From NCBI GenBank assembly GCA_021784815.1, contig JAJYHK010000015.1:1-38593 (forward strand): a stretch of 38,593 nucleotides of DNA, given 5' to 3'. The notes under the pieces were generated by a model. The model was not told the DNA's origin. It saw only the letters and a program-made list of their open reading frames with translations, and searched no databases. Below, in pieces: positions 1 through 6,195 of the stretch. The DNA is from a bacterium (GTDB lineage Bacteria > Patescibacteriota > Minisyncoccia > Phycocordibacterales > Phycocordibacteraceae). The first letter of the stretch is position 1. The number at the start of each line of letters is the position of its first letter. The position numbers and the translations under genes are program-made.

Positions 1-32
1 CACTGCGCGGCCGGTTTTTGCATTCGGCGCAG

Positions 33-674
33 CTAGTTACCCGAGGTGTTTGTAAACGTGATCGTAGAAGGAGGCGTAAAGGAGCTCGCCTGAGCCGACC
101 ATGGGTTGCAGCCGTAGGAGAGGCTTTGGGCTGGATCGAGCGCGCCATGGAGGGCGAGCGTACTGCCCGACGCGCTTACGATAGGGAGCACGAGTCCCGT
201 GTGAGCGCCCTGCGCCCATGCGTAGTAATGCGTGCTGTCATCGATGAACGAGACGCCGTTAGCAAGAGTTGCGCGAAATTTGCCGCCCGAAATGTAGGCG
301 GTGCCAGTGCGGTCCGTACCGTTGCGCGCGCTGACCGTGCAAGAGAGTGACTGCCGTATGGCGAGAAGGTCATTAAGCGAACCGACGCCGGTCATGGCGG
401 CCGACGGCGTTCGGACGGGTTGCGGACTGGCGCTCGGCGGCGAGGTCCGCTTGGCAGAGGGAGTCGGCGCCGATGCGTTCCGGTGCGTTGCGGTGGTTAC
501 AAGCGTCTTGGCTGTCGTGGTCGACCCAGGCGAGCTGCTGTAGGGGTGTGCAACCGCGCTAAATGGAAACGGTTCGCGCGAGAAATATGCAAGAGCGAAT
601 ACAAGCACGCTCGCGCCGATAATAACAATGCTAGTCTGTCTCGAAACGGTGTTCTTGAAGCGAGTCTTGGTCAT
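33..674 (-). CDS. Membrane-anchored surface protein, unknown function
   Basis: 213 aa. Residues about 15-31 form one hydrophobic segment (uncleaved signal anchor), followed by a Ser/Thr/Pro/Ala-rich linker (about 44-92) and a compact C-terminal domain with two Cys, one in an SLSCTV motif and one in YGCNPW, that may pair. The linker suggests a cell-envelope protein facing outwards. The C-terminal strand pattern (SLSCTV, then GTAYISGGKFR) faintly resembles LolA/DUF4412-type domains; this is inference only. The start is supported by AGGAG four nt upstream and by a -10-like TATTAT at 684-689, both inside a 15-nt perfect inverted repeat (679-693) that could be an operator. Divergent from the glycosidase gene at 835. 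Confidence 0.75.
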   Translation of the reverse strand: MTKTRFKNTVSRQTSIVIIGASVLVFALAYFSREPFPFSAVAHPYSSSPGSTTTAKTLVTTATHRNASAPTPSAKRTSPPSASPQPVRTPSAAMTGVGSLNDLLAIRQSLSCTVSARNGTDRTGTAYISGGKFRATLANGVSFIDDSTHYYAWAQGAHTGLVLPIVSASGSTLALHGALDPAQSLSYGCNPWSAQASSFTPPSTITFTNTSGN

Positions 675-678
675 ATGG

Positions 679-693
679 CTCCTATAATAGGAG
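679..693 (-). promoter_or_regulatory. Palindrome over -10 and Shine-Dalgarno of the first gene
   Basis: The arms CTCCTAT and ATAGGAG form a perfect inverted repeat around one central base. On the minus strand it contains both the TATTAT -10 candidate and the AGGAG ribosome site of the gene starting at 674. A bound protein, or a hairpin if transcribed, would block expression. Operator function is inferred. Confidence 0.35.
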
Positions 694-834
694 ATGAAAA
701 AAGGTAAAAACGATCGGAACCGGACAAATGTGGATAGCGGTGCTCATGAGAAGACGGCCGGCAAAGGCGAAGCGATGGCGCAGGGACAGGAAGACCGGGC
801 TCGGTGACGCCGCTGAGGTGCTACTATCTTTGGT

Positions 835-1902
835 ATGGCACATCCCGTTACGCGCAACGCGCTCATCGTCCAGCATAGGCACATCCTCGAAGGACTGCAG
901 TATTCTTCTGGATTGTTTGCCGCATCGAAAAAGGGCATGGGCGAGGGCTACGACAAGGCGTGGCTGCGGGACAACTTTTACGAGTGCCTCGCGTTTGAGG
1001 TATTGGGGGATTTTGAGACGGTGCATAAAACGTACCGCGCGATTCTCGATATTTTCAGAAAGCATGAGAACAAAATCGATTACGCGATAGCAAAAAAGCC
1101 CGAGTACACGCACCAGTACATCCACGCGCGATACAACCCCGAGTCGTTCGACGAGTATTGGGAAGAGTGGGGGAATAAGCAAAATGACTCGATCGGCTGT
1201 GTTCTTTTTGAAATTGGGAATCTTGAGACGCGGAAGCCGGGTATGCTTCTCGAGACCGACGACGACCGCCGCGTCGTGCAAAAGCTCGTGTGGTATCTCT
1301 CGACGCTCGAATACTGGCACGATGCGGATTCGGGTATGTGGGAAGAAAACGAAGAGCTGCACGCGTCTTCCGTGGGAGCGTGCGTCGCGGGGCTGAAGTC
1401 AATACGGCGGGTGCGGGACATCGAAGTCCCCGATGAGCTCGTCCGGAAAGGGGAAGCTTTTTTGCGCGAGATACTGCCGCGCGAGTCGCACCAGAAATTC
1501 GTCGACCTCGCACTTCTTTCGCTCGTGTGGCCGTACGACGTGGTAACGGACGACGAGCGAACGGAGATTCTCGAGCATATTGAATACCACCTATTGCGCG
1601 ATCGCGGCGTCATCCGGTACAAGGGCGATCGCTACTTCAACAAGAACGAAGACGGAACCTCAGAGGAAGCCGAATGGACCTTCGGGCTTTCCTGGCTCGC
1701 TATCATTTATGAAAGACTCGGTGATAGAGAGAAAGCGCAACGCTTTCTCGAAGAAGCTGTGCAGACGGCGACGCCGAGGGGGCAGCCGGAACTCTACTTC
1801 TCCGATTCGTCAGCCTATAATGAAAACACGCCTCTGGGTTGGAGCGAGAGCCTTTTCATTGTGGCGCTTCATGACCTAAATGAACGTGCCAAGCCCGGAT
1901 AG
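835..1902 (+). CDS. Glycoside hydrolase family 15-like protein
   Basis: 355 aa, an (alpha/alpha)6-barrel protein of the glucoamylase/phosphorylase-kinase-alpha type. Visible family features are GYDKAWLRDNFY near the N-terminus, HARYN, QNDSIG, YWHDADSGMWEE (acidic pair, probable general acid region) followed by HASSVGACVAGL, and a C-terminal GWSESLFIVAL that normally carries the catalytic base Glu. The family hydrolyses alpha-glucosidic bonds in oligosaccharides, glycogen or trehalose; the substrate here cannot be told. No signal peptide is seen, so probably cytoplasmic. It is shorter than full GH15 enzymes, which carry an extra N-terminal beta domain. A TACTAT box at 822-827 ends 7 nt before the ATG and no Shine-Dalgarno is present, so the mRNA may be leaderless. 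It overlaps the next gene by 23 nt. Confidence 0.85.
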   Translation: MAHPVTRNALIVQHRHILEGLQYSSGLFAASKKGMGEGYDKAWLRDNFYECLAFEVLGDFETVHKTYRAILDIFRKHENKIDYAIAKKPEYTHQYIHARYNPESFDEYWEEWGNKQNDSIGCVLFEIGNLETRKPGMLLETDDDRRVVQKLVWYLSTLEYWHDADSGMWEENEELHASSVGACVAGLKSIRRVRDIEVPDELVRKGEAFLREILPRESHQKFVDLALLSLVWPYDVVTDDERTEILEHIEYHLLRDRGVIRYKGDRYFNKNEDGTSEEAEWTFGLSWLAIIYERLGDREKAQRFLEEAVQTATPRGQPELYFSDSSAYNENTPLGWSESLFIVALHDLNERAKPG

Positions 1903-2491
1903 CATGCCGCTTGCGCTCGCTATCGCTGCGGGTATCGGGGTGCCGGTTTTAGGGTACTTCCTGGGCATTTTTACCGGCGCTCCCTACCTGCCGACTGGTG
2001 CGGATCGCGTCGAGCGCATGCTCGAACTTGCAGAGGTGGGGCCGGGCACGAAGCTCGTAGATCTGGGGAGCGGCGATGGCCGCATTGTCCGAGCCGCGGC
2101 GAAACGCGGTGCGGAGGCGGTCGGGTATGAAATAAATCCGATCCTCGTGCTTCTTTCGTGGCAACGCGCTCGGAATGAGGGTGTGGGTGCGCGTGCGCGT
2201 TTTGTCCGAGGCGATTTTCGCAAGGCAGATCTTTCGCACTTTGATGTGGTGGCCATCTACGGCGTCTCCTCCCTCATGCGTTCGCTCGAGCCGCGGCTCG
2301 AGCAGGAGCTCAAGCCGGGCGCGCGCGTTGTCTCAAATGTCTTCGCTTTTCCGCACTGGCAGGGTCGTGCCGAGGGCGGCATACACCTGTACATAAAGCG
2401 CCAGAGCGCTACTGGTGTCACTCGGACTCGTTCGTCGCCCACCGCGCTTTATGGGCAGTTGGGCGAGAACTCAGTCGGGAAGCGTAAATAA
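1880..2491 (+). CDS. Membrane-anchored class I SAM methyltransferase
   Basis: 203 aa. An N-terminal hydrophobic helix (about 10-28) precedes a Rossmann methyltransferase core. Motif I is VDLGSGDGRIV, followed by an acidic residue at the end of strand 2 (YEINP) and RGDF at motif III. The helix-then-methyltransferase layout resembles the ATPSCKMT/FAM173 group of small lysine methyltransferases, but the substrate is unknown. The last 25 residues (after IHLYIKR) are basic and low in hydrophobics, and may be a tail. The start at 1880 lies inside the preceding gene (23-nt overlap), suggesting co-translation; ATG 1904 is an alternative that keeps the helix. Confidence 0.8.
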   Translation: MNVPSPDSMPLALAIAAGIGVPVLGYFLGIFTGAPYLPTGADRVERMLELAEVGPGTKLVDLGSGDGRIVRAAAKRGAEAVGYEINPILVLLSWQRARNEGVGARARFVRGDFRKADLSHFDVVAIYGVSSLMRSLEPRLEQELKPGARVVSNVFAFPHWQGRAEGGIHLYIKRQSATGVTRTRSSPTALYGQLGENSVGKRK

Positions 2492-2531
2492 AAGGAAAAC
2501 CGTCCCCAACGCGTGGAGGCGCTAAGGACGG
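2485..2531 (-). terminator. Rho-independent terminator, minus strand
   Basis: CCGTCC (2500-2505) pairs with GGACGG (2526-2531), with a further GCG/CGC inner pairing. Read on the minus strand the stem is followed by a T-rich tail (TTTTCCTTTTATTT), the signature of intrinsic termination. It would end transcripts of the minus-strand small genes at 2564-3357 and could also stop readthrough from the plus-strand methyltransferase. Confidence 0.6.
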
Positions 2532-2563
2532 CAGCGGCGATCGGAGCCGCGAGGAAAGGGCCG

Positions 2564-2746
2564 TCAACCTGATCCTTCAGGCGACAGAGCCCCAGATTGA
2601 GCGTTTTGGATGACGCGTACGATGTGGGTCTCGATTGGTTTTGGCAGAGGAGCGACATACGCGTCTGCTTCCTCATGTGTGAGACCGAAGTCGACCCTGA
2701 GCCTGGTGCGGAGGTGGTCATAGTAGGCATTGATGTGGAGGGGCAT
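2564..2746 (-). CDS. Small protein of unknown function
   Basis: 60 aa counted from the ATG at 2746, which has GAGG seven nt upstream; a second ATG at 2752 is also possible. The protein begins MPLHINAYYDHLRTRL, continues with a charged helix (DFGLTHEEADAYV) and ends with a Gly/Ser tail. No family is recognised. An intrinsic terminator directly downstream (2485-2531) on the same strand supports a real transcription unit that probably also includes the small gene at 3002-3235. Confidence 0.45.
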   Translation of the reverse strand: MPLHINAYYDHLRTRLRVDFGLTHEEADAYVAPLPKPIETHIVRVIQNAQSGALSPEGSG

Positions 2747-2873
2747 CGGCATACCTCGTACGGCGAAAGGGCGGTGCATCTATGTACCTATACGCGCCCG
2801 CAATAGGGTCTGTTTCAGGTCTTCCTGTGAAAGTAGGGTTGTGGAAGTAGAGCCGATGCAAGAGAGTACACAT
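2718..2873 (-). CDS. Possible 51-aa protein (weak)
   Basis: ATG to TGA frame of 51 aa, rich in Arg, Tyr and Pro (for example YRYIDAPPFRRTRYADAPP). It overlaps the start of the small gene at 2746 by 29 nt. There is no clear Shine-Dalgarno. It fills the space between two better-supported small genes on the same strand. It may be spurious. Confidence 0.2.
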   Translation of the reverse strand: MCTLLHRLYFHNPTFTGRPETDPIAGAYRYIDAPPFRRTRYADAPPHQCLL

Positions 2874-2961
2874 GGCGCTTCATGTCTCTATACGTGTCAA
2901 ATACAGTACGCCTGTGGGGTATCCTTGGATTTACATCACCGGTGCCTACAAGGACGAGATG

Positions 2962-2990
2962 GCCCGCCGGAGCGCATAGCTCAGGCGGGC
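2962..2990 (-). terminator. GC-rich hairpin between small minus-strand genes
   Basis: GCCCGCC (2962-2968) pairs perfectly with GGCGGGC (2984-2990), with an inner GAGC/GCTC pairing. It sits 12 nt after the stop of the 3002-3235 gene on the minus strand. There is no strong T-run, so it may be an attenuator or mRNA-stabilising hairpin rather than a full terminator. Confidence 0.35.
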
Positions 2991-3001
2991 GTGATTCTCT
3001 C

Positions 3002-3235
3002 TCACGGTACGTTGCGGCGGAACGCGAGGACTTTCTCCACTACTTGCACGTAACAGGTGTCGTCCAGACGCAGGAGGCGTCCTTTGCTAATGCTACTCAA
3101 GGCAACGGTATTTACCGGTTCTCCTTGCGATGCGACTTCACCCTCAAGGCGCATCATGAGCGTGCGCTGGTGGTAGAACTCTTGGCCCGGCTGCACGTCC
3201 TTGAATGGTACAGACTTTGTTGTATCTGGGAACAC
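3002..3235 (-). CDS. Small protein of unknown function with strong Shine-Dalgarno
   Basis: 77 aa with a GTG start at 3235, chosen because AAGGAGG (plus-strand cctcctt at 3241-3247) lies 5 nt upstream; an in-frame ATG at 3256 would give 84 aa but would place that ribosome site inside the gene. The sequence is alternately charged and hydrophobic (VPFKDVQPGQEFYHQRTLMM, then LLRLDDTCYVQVVEKVLAFR), suggesting a small soluble beta-rich fold. No family is recognised. The strong ribosome site contrasts with the leaderless core genes and links it to the island. Part of a minus-strand series ending at the terminator 2485-2531. Confidence 0.55.
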   Translation of the reverse strand: MFPDTTKSVPFKDVQPGQEFYHQRTLMMRLEGEVASQGEPVNTVALSSISKGRLLRLDDTCYVQVVEKVLAFRRNVP

Positions 3236-3357
3236 CGTTTCCTCCTTGTTGCGCATGTTGCCCAGTCCTGAAGGTACTGTGCAAGACGCTCGTCGTCAAG
3301 AATGGCGCTAAAATCAACGATTTCCAAACGATGCGGGCCCACCAGGCCGCTTCGCAT
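3154..3357 (-). CDS. Possible small protein starting at the left att-like repeat
   Basis: 67 aa. The first half (MRSGLVGPHRLEIVDFSAIL then DDERLAQYLQDW) looks like real protein. The C-terminal part overlaps the better-supported gene at 3235 by 82 nt and is Ser/Arg-rich like a shadow frame, so the gene may be frameshifted or truncated. Its first codons are made from the 14-bp copy of the tRNA-Trp acceptor end (3333-3346). Confidence 0.3.
   Translation of the reverse strand: MRSGLVGPHRLEIVDFSAILDDERLAQYLQDWATCATRRKRCSQIQQSLYHSRTCSRAKSSTTSARS
3333..3346. repeat. Left copy of tRNA-Trp acceptor end (possible att site)
   Basis: GCGGGCCCACCAGG is identical to 7045-7058, the 3' acceptor and T-stem part of the tRNA-Trp gene, in the same orientation. 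A duplicated tRNA 3' end 3.7 kb from the intact tRNA is the classic footprint of site-specific integration. The core is palindromic and GC-rich and only 14 bp long, so the call is tentative. Confidence 0.4.
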
Positions 3358-3414
3358 CTCTCCCTCGACTCAAATACTCGCCGTCGCTCGCATTTGGTCT
3401 GGGCACCGCCTCGC

Positions 3415-3534
3415 TGTTTCGCTCAGCTGAGCGAAACATGCTCCAACGTTCGAGTCCTGGACGCGAGCAAAACAGTTTGCTCGCTTGGGCCCGCAAACGC
3501 GAAAGCCGCCTTACGGCGGTCTCGTTTTGCGGGC
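3415..3534. repeat. Cluster of three long inverted repeats
   Basis: Three hairpins in a row. (1) 3415-3438, a perfect 24-bp palindrome with arm TGTTTCGCTCAG. (2) 3463-3484, GCGAGCAAA / TTTGCTCGC with loop ACAG. (3) 3489-3534, GCCCGCAAA (3489-3497) / TTTGCGGGC (3526-3534) enclosing CCGCC/GGCGG (3506-3519). Between the first two lies GTTCGAGTCCTGG (3448-3460), 13 nt identical to the T-arm of the tRNA-Trp gene at 7043. No T-run follows any of them. They could be recombination or replication structures of the element, or decayed tRNA-derived repeats. Confidence 0.6.
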
Positions 3535-3560
3535 TACTCGGGATTCAAACAATCTCTGTA

Positions 3561-3625
3561 AGGCAGTACAAGGCCACTTCGGAGCTTTCGTCTAGGCAGT
3601 ACGGAGCCCCTTCGGGTCTAGCTTT
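3561..3625. repeat. Imperfect tandem repeat, two units of about 33 bp
   Basis: Unit 1 starts at 3561 and unit 2 at 3594. Both begin AGGCAGTAC, continue with GGCC/AGCC, share CTTCGG, and end with GCTTT. No protein is supported here on either strand. It separates the hairpin cluster from the promoter at 3689. Confidence 0.45.
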
Positions 3626-3688
3626 GCGGGCAGCTTCTCTCTGGTTTGGAATGCAACAAATGCAACACTCCGCTACATGCCGCTCCTC

Positions 3689-3697
3689 TGGTATAAT
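3689..3697 (+). promoter_or_regulatory. Extended -10 promoter for the structured RNA
   Basis: TGGTATAAT matches the extended -10 consensus (TGnTATAAT) exactly. No good -35 is visible, which extended -10 promoters do not need. Transcription would begin near 3704, about 17 nt before the closing helix of the structured RNA. Confidence 0.6.
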
Positions 3698-3703
3698 TAC
3701 AGT

Positions 3704-3930
3704 GTTCCTTGAGAGGAAAATAGTGCAGTCCGCGCACCGAATGCGGACCGTGCGCGCCTCCCGAAGAGGGTAGGCAAACTGGGAAATCTGCCAGATGGCG
3801 CGCACGACTGATCGCAAAGCGGTTGGGAGATTTCATTCAGCCTTAGGGCTGGATCAAAACTCCGAGCCGCTTTTGCCTAGTAGTCGTTTGCGGAACCGGC
3901 GAGGAGATTAGCCGGTAACGCACAGCACTA
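3704..3930 (+). ncRNA. Highly structured RNA of unknown class, or 5' leader of the next gene
   Basis: Perfect helices seen directly: closing stem TAGTGC (3721-3726) / GCACTA (3925-3930); GTCCGC (3728-3733) / GCGGAC (3743-3748); GTGCGCGCC (3750-3758) / GGCGCGCAC (3797-3805), enclosing GGCA (3773-3776) / TGCC (3789-3792); GACT (3806-3809) / AGTC (3882-3885); AAAGCGG (3816-3822) / CCGCTTT (3867-3873); GGAG (3826-3829) / CTCC (3860-3863); ATTCAGCC (3835-3842) / GGCTGGAT (3847-3854), with one T-G pair; TGCG (3889-3892) / CGCA (3919-3922); ACCGGC (3895-3900) / GCCGGT (3911-3916), whose loop displays GAGGAG. Nearly the whole 210 nt folds into one closed multibranch domain ending 2 nt before ATG 3933. 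I do not recognise it as tmRNA, RNase P, SRP, 6S or a common riboswitch. Confidence 0.65.
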
Positions 3931-3932
3931 CT

Positions 3933-4319
3933 ATGACCAACAAAAAGAAAACGAGCGGGGCCTATAACCGATTGCGCGCTCCCACCCAATGCGCGCTCTG
4001 GAAGCATCCGGAGCTCGTGAACGGGCCGATCTCAGGGCCGTTCGAACTGCTCGAAACGTACTACAAAGACAGCCACTTCTGGCGATACCTCCTGCGCTGC
4101 CGCGAGTGCGGCCAGCGCTACTTCTTTGAGTTCTACGAAGAAGTCGACTGGGTCGACGGCGAGAATCCCCAGTACAGCACCTATCTGCCGGTGGAAACCG
4201 ATGCAGAGATAGCGAAGCTGCGGAAGACCACGCGGACCGATCTTCTCCTATTCGCGCCGCGGCTCCAGAAAGACTTTCCGAAGGGCGCCAAGGCGCCGAC
4301 GCTCCGCTGGGTGCGGTAA
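3933..4319 (+). CDS. Conserved-looking protein of unknown function with a CxxC knuckle
   Basis: 128 aa, basic N-terminus. Central LLRCRECGQRYFFEFYEEVDW resembles half of a zinc ribbon (CRECG), followed by acidic and aromatic residues; a second CxxC is absent, so zinc binding may need dimerisation or other ligands (Cys/His near QCALWKH). Probably cytoplasmic. The ATG lies 2 nt after the closing helix of the structured RNA, and no Shine-Dalgarno is present at normal distance, the only purine stretch being in a hairpin loop 22-30 nt upstream. Expression may therefore depend on that RNA. No function is assigned. Confidence 0.7.
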   Translation: MTNKKKTSGAYNRLRAPTQCALWKHPELVNGPISGPFELLETYYKDSHFWRYLLRCRECGQRYFFEFYEEVDWVDGENPQYSTYLPVETDAEIAKLRKTTRTDLLLFAPRLQKDFPKGAKAPTLRWVR

Positions 4320-4356
4320 AGAAAAGCCACTCCGACGCGTTTGTGCGTAAGAGTGG
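4314..4356 (-). terminator. Convergent terminator hairpin
   Basis: CCACTC (4327-4332) pairs with GAGTGG (4351-4356), with inner ACGC/GCGT. The minus-strand tail (CTTTTCTTT) is T-rich, giving a good terminator for the small minus-strand gene 4386-4556; the plus-strand tail is poorer but the hairpin could serve both convergent genes. Confidence 0.55.
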
Positions 4357-4385
4357 TTGAGTTGGAAAAGAGGCAGCTGACAAGG

Positions 4386-4556
4386 TCAGCAGGCCGCCTC
4401 CTCATCCGAAAGGGTCTGTGAGGGAGCAGGGTTTGGCGCGTGCGCCGCTTCCGGCTTCCGGGTCGATTGGGTCGTGAAGGCCCGGATTTGCTCTGGGGAG
4501 AGTCCGAGGTCCGAAAGCATCTCGATGACGAATGGGTCGACGGTATGCGTGAGCAT
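4386..4556 (-). CDS. Small acidic protein of unknown function
   Basis: 56 aa from the ATG at 4556, chosen because GGAGG (plus-strand cctcc at 4562-4566) lies 5 nt upstream. The N-terminal helix (VDPFVIEMLSDLGLSPEQIRAF) looks like a short UBA-like or adaptor helix pair, followed by a Pro/Ala-rich tail ending in EEAAC. No family is recognised. An intrinsic terminator follows at 4314-4356. Its Shine-Dalgarno usage places it with the island genes. Confidence 0.5.
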   Translation of the reverse strand: MLTHTVDPFVIEMLSDLGLSPEQIRAFTTQSTRKPEAAHAPNPAPSQTLSDEEAAC

Positions 4557-4711
4557 GGGTGCCTCCAAAAAAGAACGCGGGATACTCTACCTTGCCTATA
4601 CGCCTTCAGAATGGGGTTTGTTTCAGCCGCATATGTGAAGGGGGCGTGGGTGCGAGAAGCTGTTTGGATTGTAAATCGTAATCAGAACGTTGTCAAACAG
4701 CTCGTAATGGT

Positions 4712-5620
4712 TCAATAGCTTGGAAATATGTAACCCTTTCCAGGTATGGCATACACCACCGACCCTCGTGCTCCCCGTGTCCGCCGTGATACGGCCGCGT
4801 TTGCGAAGAAATACGGGGTGCGGACGGCAGCGCGGCGATTCGGCGTCTCGCCCGGCACGGTCACGAAGTGGATGCAGCGGGCGAAGAAGCTCGGCGAGCA
4901 CCCCATCCCCACGAAGTTCTCGAAGCCGAAGCGCCATCCGAGGCAGCTTGCCGACGAGCTGGTCTGGAAAATATTCCATACGCGCATCAAAGAGAAGCGC
5001 AGTGCGGAGGTCATCCACCGCATACTCAAAGATGACGGCGTTTCCGTCTCGCTCTCCTCGGTCAAGCGTACGCTCGACCGTACGGGCCTCCTGAACAAAC
5101 GTTCTCCATACAAGCGCTTCCACCCGCATGTGGAGCGACCGGCGCCAGAATACCCAGGCGCTCTCGTACAAATCGATACCATCCACACCATGCTTTCAGA
5201 GAAGAAGCGGATGTATACCTTCACCCTGATCGACGTCTGCACCAGGAGCGCATACGCGAAGACGCATGCGAAGATGAACACTGCGACCGCCGTGAAGTTT
5301 GTGGCGGAGGCGGAGGAAAGCCTCGGCTTCCATTTCGACATGCTCCAAAGCGATCATGGTCCCGAGTTCGGAACGTGGTTCGTCGAACGTATCCAAAAGA
5401 GACACCGGTATTCCCGCATCGGCAAGCCGAACGACAATGCCCATATCGAGCGCTTCAATCGGACTCTGCAGGAGGAGTGCCTCGACCGCGCGGAGAAATC
5501 ACCAGCCGCGTTTAACGTCGCCCTTGCCGCATATCTGCCTTGGTATCGCGAGAAGCGGCACCACTTCGGACTCGATCTCAAAACGCCGGTCTCAGTGCTC
5601 AGGTGTTTCCAAGCTATTGA
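4712..5620 (+). mobile_element. IS-like element with 15-bp terminal inverted repeats
   Basis: TCAATAGCTTGGAAA at 4712-4726 is repeated as an exact inverted copy at 5606-5620, enclosing a DDE transposase gene. The right repeat lies within the last codons of the transposase. Outward of the repeats some similarity persists with gaps (AGCTCGTAAT against AGCTGTCGTATT on the opposite strand), so the true ends may lie 10-20 bp further out. No clear target-site duplication is seen, suggesting an old or decayed insertion, or ends placed elsewhere. Confidence 0.7.
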
Positions 5621-5624
5621 TTAG
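4746..5624 (+). CDS. DDE transposase / integrase-core protein (IS481/IS3-like)
   Basis: 292 aa. The N-terminal helix-turn-helix (about 15-45, RFGVSPGTVTKWMQRAKKLG) and a second HTH-like segment (SAEVIHRILKDDGVSVSLSSVKRTL) recognise the ends. The rve catalytic core follows: first Asp in VQIDTIH (about 143), second Asp in QSDHGPEFG (about 203), Glu in AHIERFNRTLQEEC (about 238). All three acidic residues are present, so it may be active. It catalyses strand transfer of the element. Single-frame organisation is as in IS481-type elements rather than the frameshifted two-ORF IS3 layout. Flanked by the inverted repeats at 4712 and 5606. Confidence 0.88.
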   Translation: MAYTTDPRAPRVRRDTAAFAKKYGVRTAARRFGVSPGTVTKWMQRAKKLGEHPIPTKFSKPKRHPRQLADELVWKIFHTRIKEKRSAEVIHRILKDDGVSVSLSSVKRTLDRTGLLNKRSPYKRFHPHVERPAPEYPGALVQIDTIHTMLSEKKRMYTFTLIDVCTRSAYAKTHAKMNTATAVKFVAEAEESLGFHFDMLQSDHGPEFGTWFVERIQKRHRYSRIGKPNDNAHIERFNRTLQEECLDRAEKSPAAFNVALAAYLPWYREKRHHFGLDLKTPVSVLRCFQAID

Positions 5625-5634
5625 AATACGACAG

Positions 5635-5660
5635 CTCTAATTTTGCAAAACCGGGTTTAG
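5635..5660. repeat. 26-bp direct repeat, copy 1
   Basis: Matches 6711-6736 at 25 of 26 positions (one T/C difference). It contains the palindrome TTTTGCAAAA (5641-5650) and CCGGG. Copy 1 lies just upstream of the promoter of the 5767-6551 operon; copy 2 lies upstream of the truncated ParB-like gene at 6788. A shared upstream activator or regulator site, or duplicated cassette boundary, would explain it. Confidence 0.7.
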
Positions 5661-5663
5661 CAT

Positions 5664-5700
5664 AAGTAGCTTTGACAGCTACTTATTGTAGTAGTATAGT
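5664..5700 (+). promoter_or_regulatory. Sigma70 promoter with operator palindrome over the -35
   Basis: TTGACA (5672-5677), a 17-nt spacer, then TATAGT (5695-5700): close to the ideal sigma70 promoter. The -35 is embedded in an 8-bp perfect inverted repeat, AAGTAGCT (5664-5671) and AGCTACTT (5677-5684). The operon it drives encodes an HTH protein (6195-6551), so autoregulation at this operator is likely. Confidence 0.75.
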
Positions 5701-5766
5701 AATTTTGCCATTGGATCGCCAAAACCGCCGCCGGTGAGTGGAGGGGTCCCAATCCAAGGAGGGAAA

Positions 5767-6195
5767 ATGGCAGTCGAAATCTTGTTACCTGGGAGTATTC
5801 CTGTTCCCGATCTGGGCATACGGAATATCCATATGAGGACCAAACCTCGTCCTCATCTCTTGATAGACACCCCCGAGATGCTGATCGCGCTCCCGGATCC
5901 TGACATCGAGACCCTGAGACGACTCCCCGCTGTCCAGGTGAGCTGTCTTGAGCTTCGCGTAGGCGTATGTCAATCCAAGCCCGGCGTGTACCAACTGATT
6001 GGTGGTCACACGGTGGTCGTGAGCAAGAGGCCCGTACCTCGCGGCTCAGCCTTCGTTCTTATCACATACGTCACCATTAACGCTGGAGGAGTCCAGTCCT
6101 TTATGGACGCGTGGGCGATGGTGAAGAACGGAAGGCTGAGCGACGTCGCTGTTTCGGCAGAGATGTGCGAATCGTTCCAAGGGGAGGGCAAGTGA
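5767..6195 (+). CDS. Island protein of unknown function
   Basis: 142 aa. The start at ATG 5767 is set by an excellent ribosome site, AAGGAGGG at 5756-5763; an upstream GTG in frame (5734) lacks one. Probably cytoplasmic, with no signal or membrane segment. Sequence features include a Pro-rich N-terminal part (PGSIPVPDLGIRN), a central LRRLPAVQVSCLELRVGVC, and an FVLITYVTIN strand. Unknown family. First gene of a two-gene operon driven by the promoter at 5672-5700; its stop codon overlaps the next start (TGATG). Confidence 0.7.
   Translation: MAVEILLPGSIPVPDLGIRNIHMRTKPRPHLLIDTPEMLIALPDPDIETLRRLPAVQVSCLELRVGVCQSKPGVYQLIGGHTVVVSKRPVPRGSAFVLITYVTINAGGVQSFMDAWAMVKNGRLSDVAVSAEMCESFQGEGK

Noticed and set aside
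3415-3438. Canonical parS site
   Set aside because: Arms TGTTTC/GAAACA fit, but the centre is 12 bp instead of the required 4, so a ParB dimer site of normal geometry is absent.
3440-3560. tRNA gene among the hairpins
   Set aside because: T-arm-like pieces are present on both strands, but no matching acceptor, D-arm or anticodon arm can be built.
3689-3930. c-di-GMP-I riboswitch
   Set aside because: Words such as GCAAAC and CGCAAAGC occur, but spacing and helix order do not match the GEMM consensus.
3704-3930. RNase P RNA or tmRNA
   Set aside because: No intact GAGGAAAGTCC or ACAGAA elements, no tRNA-like ends and no tag frame.
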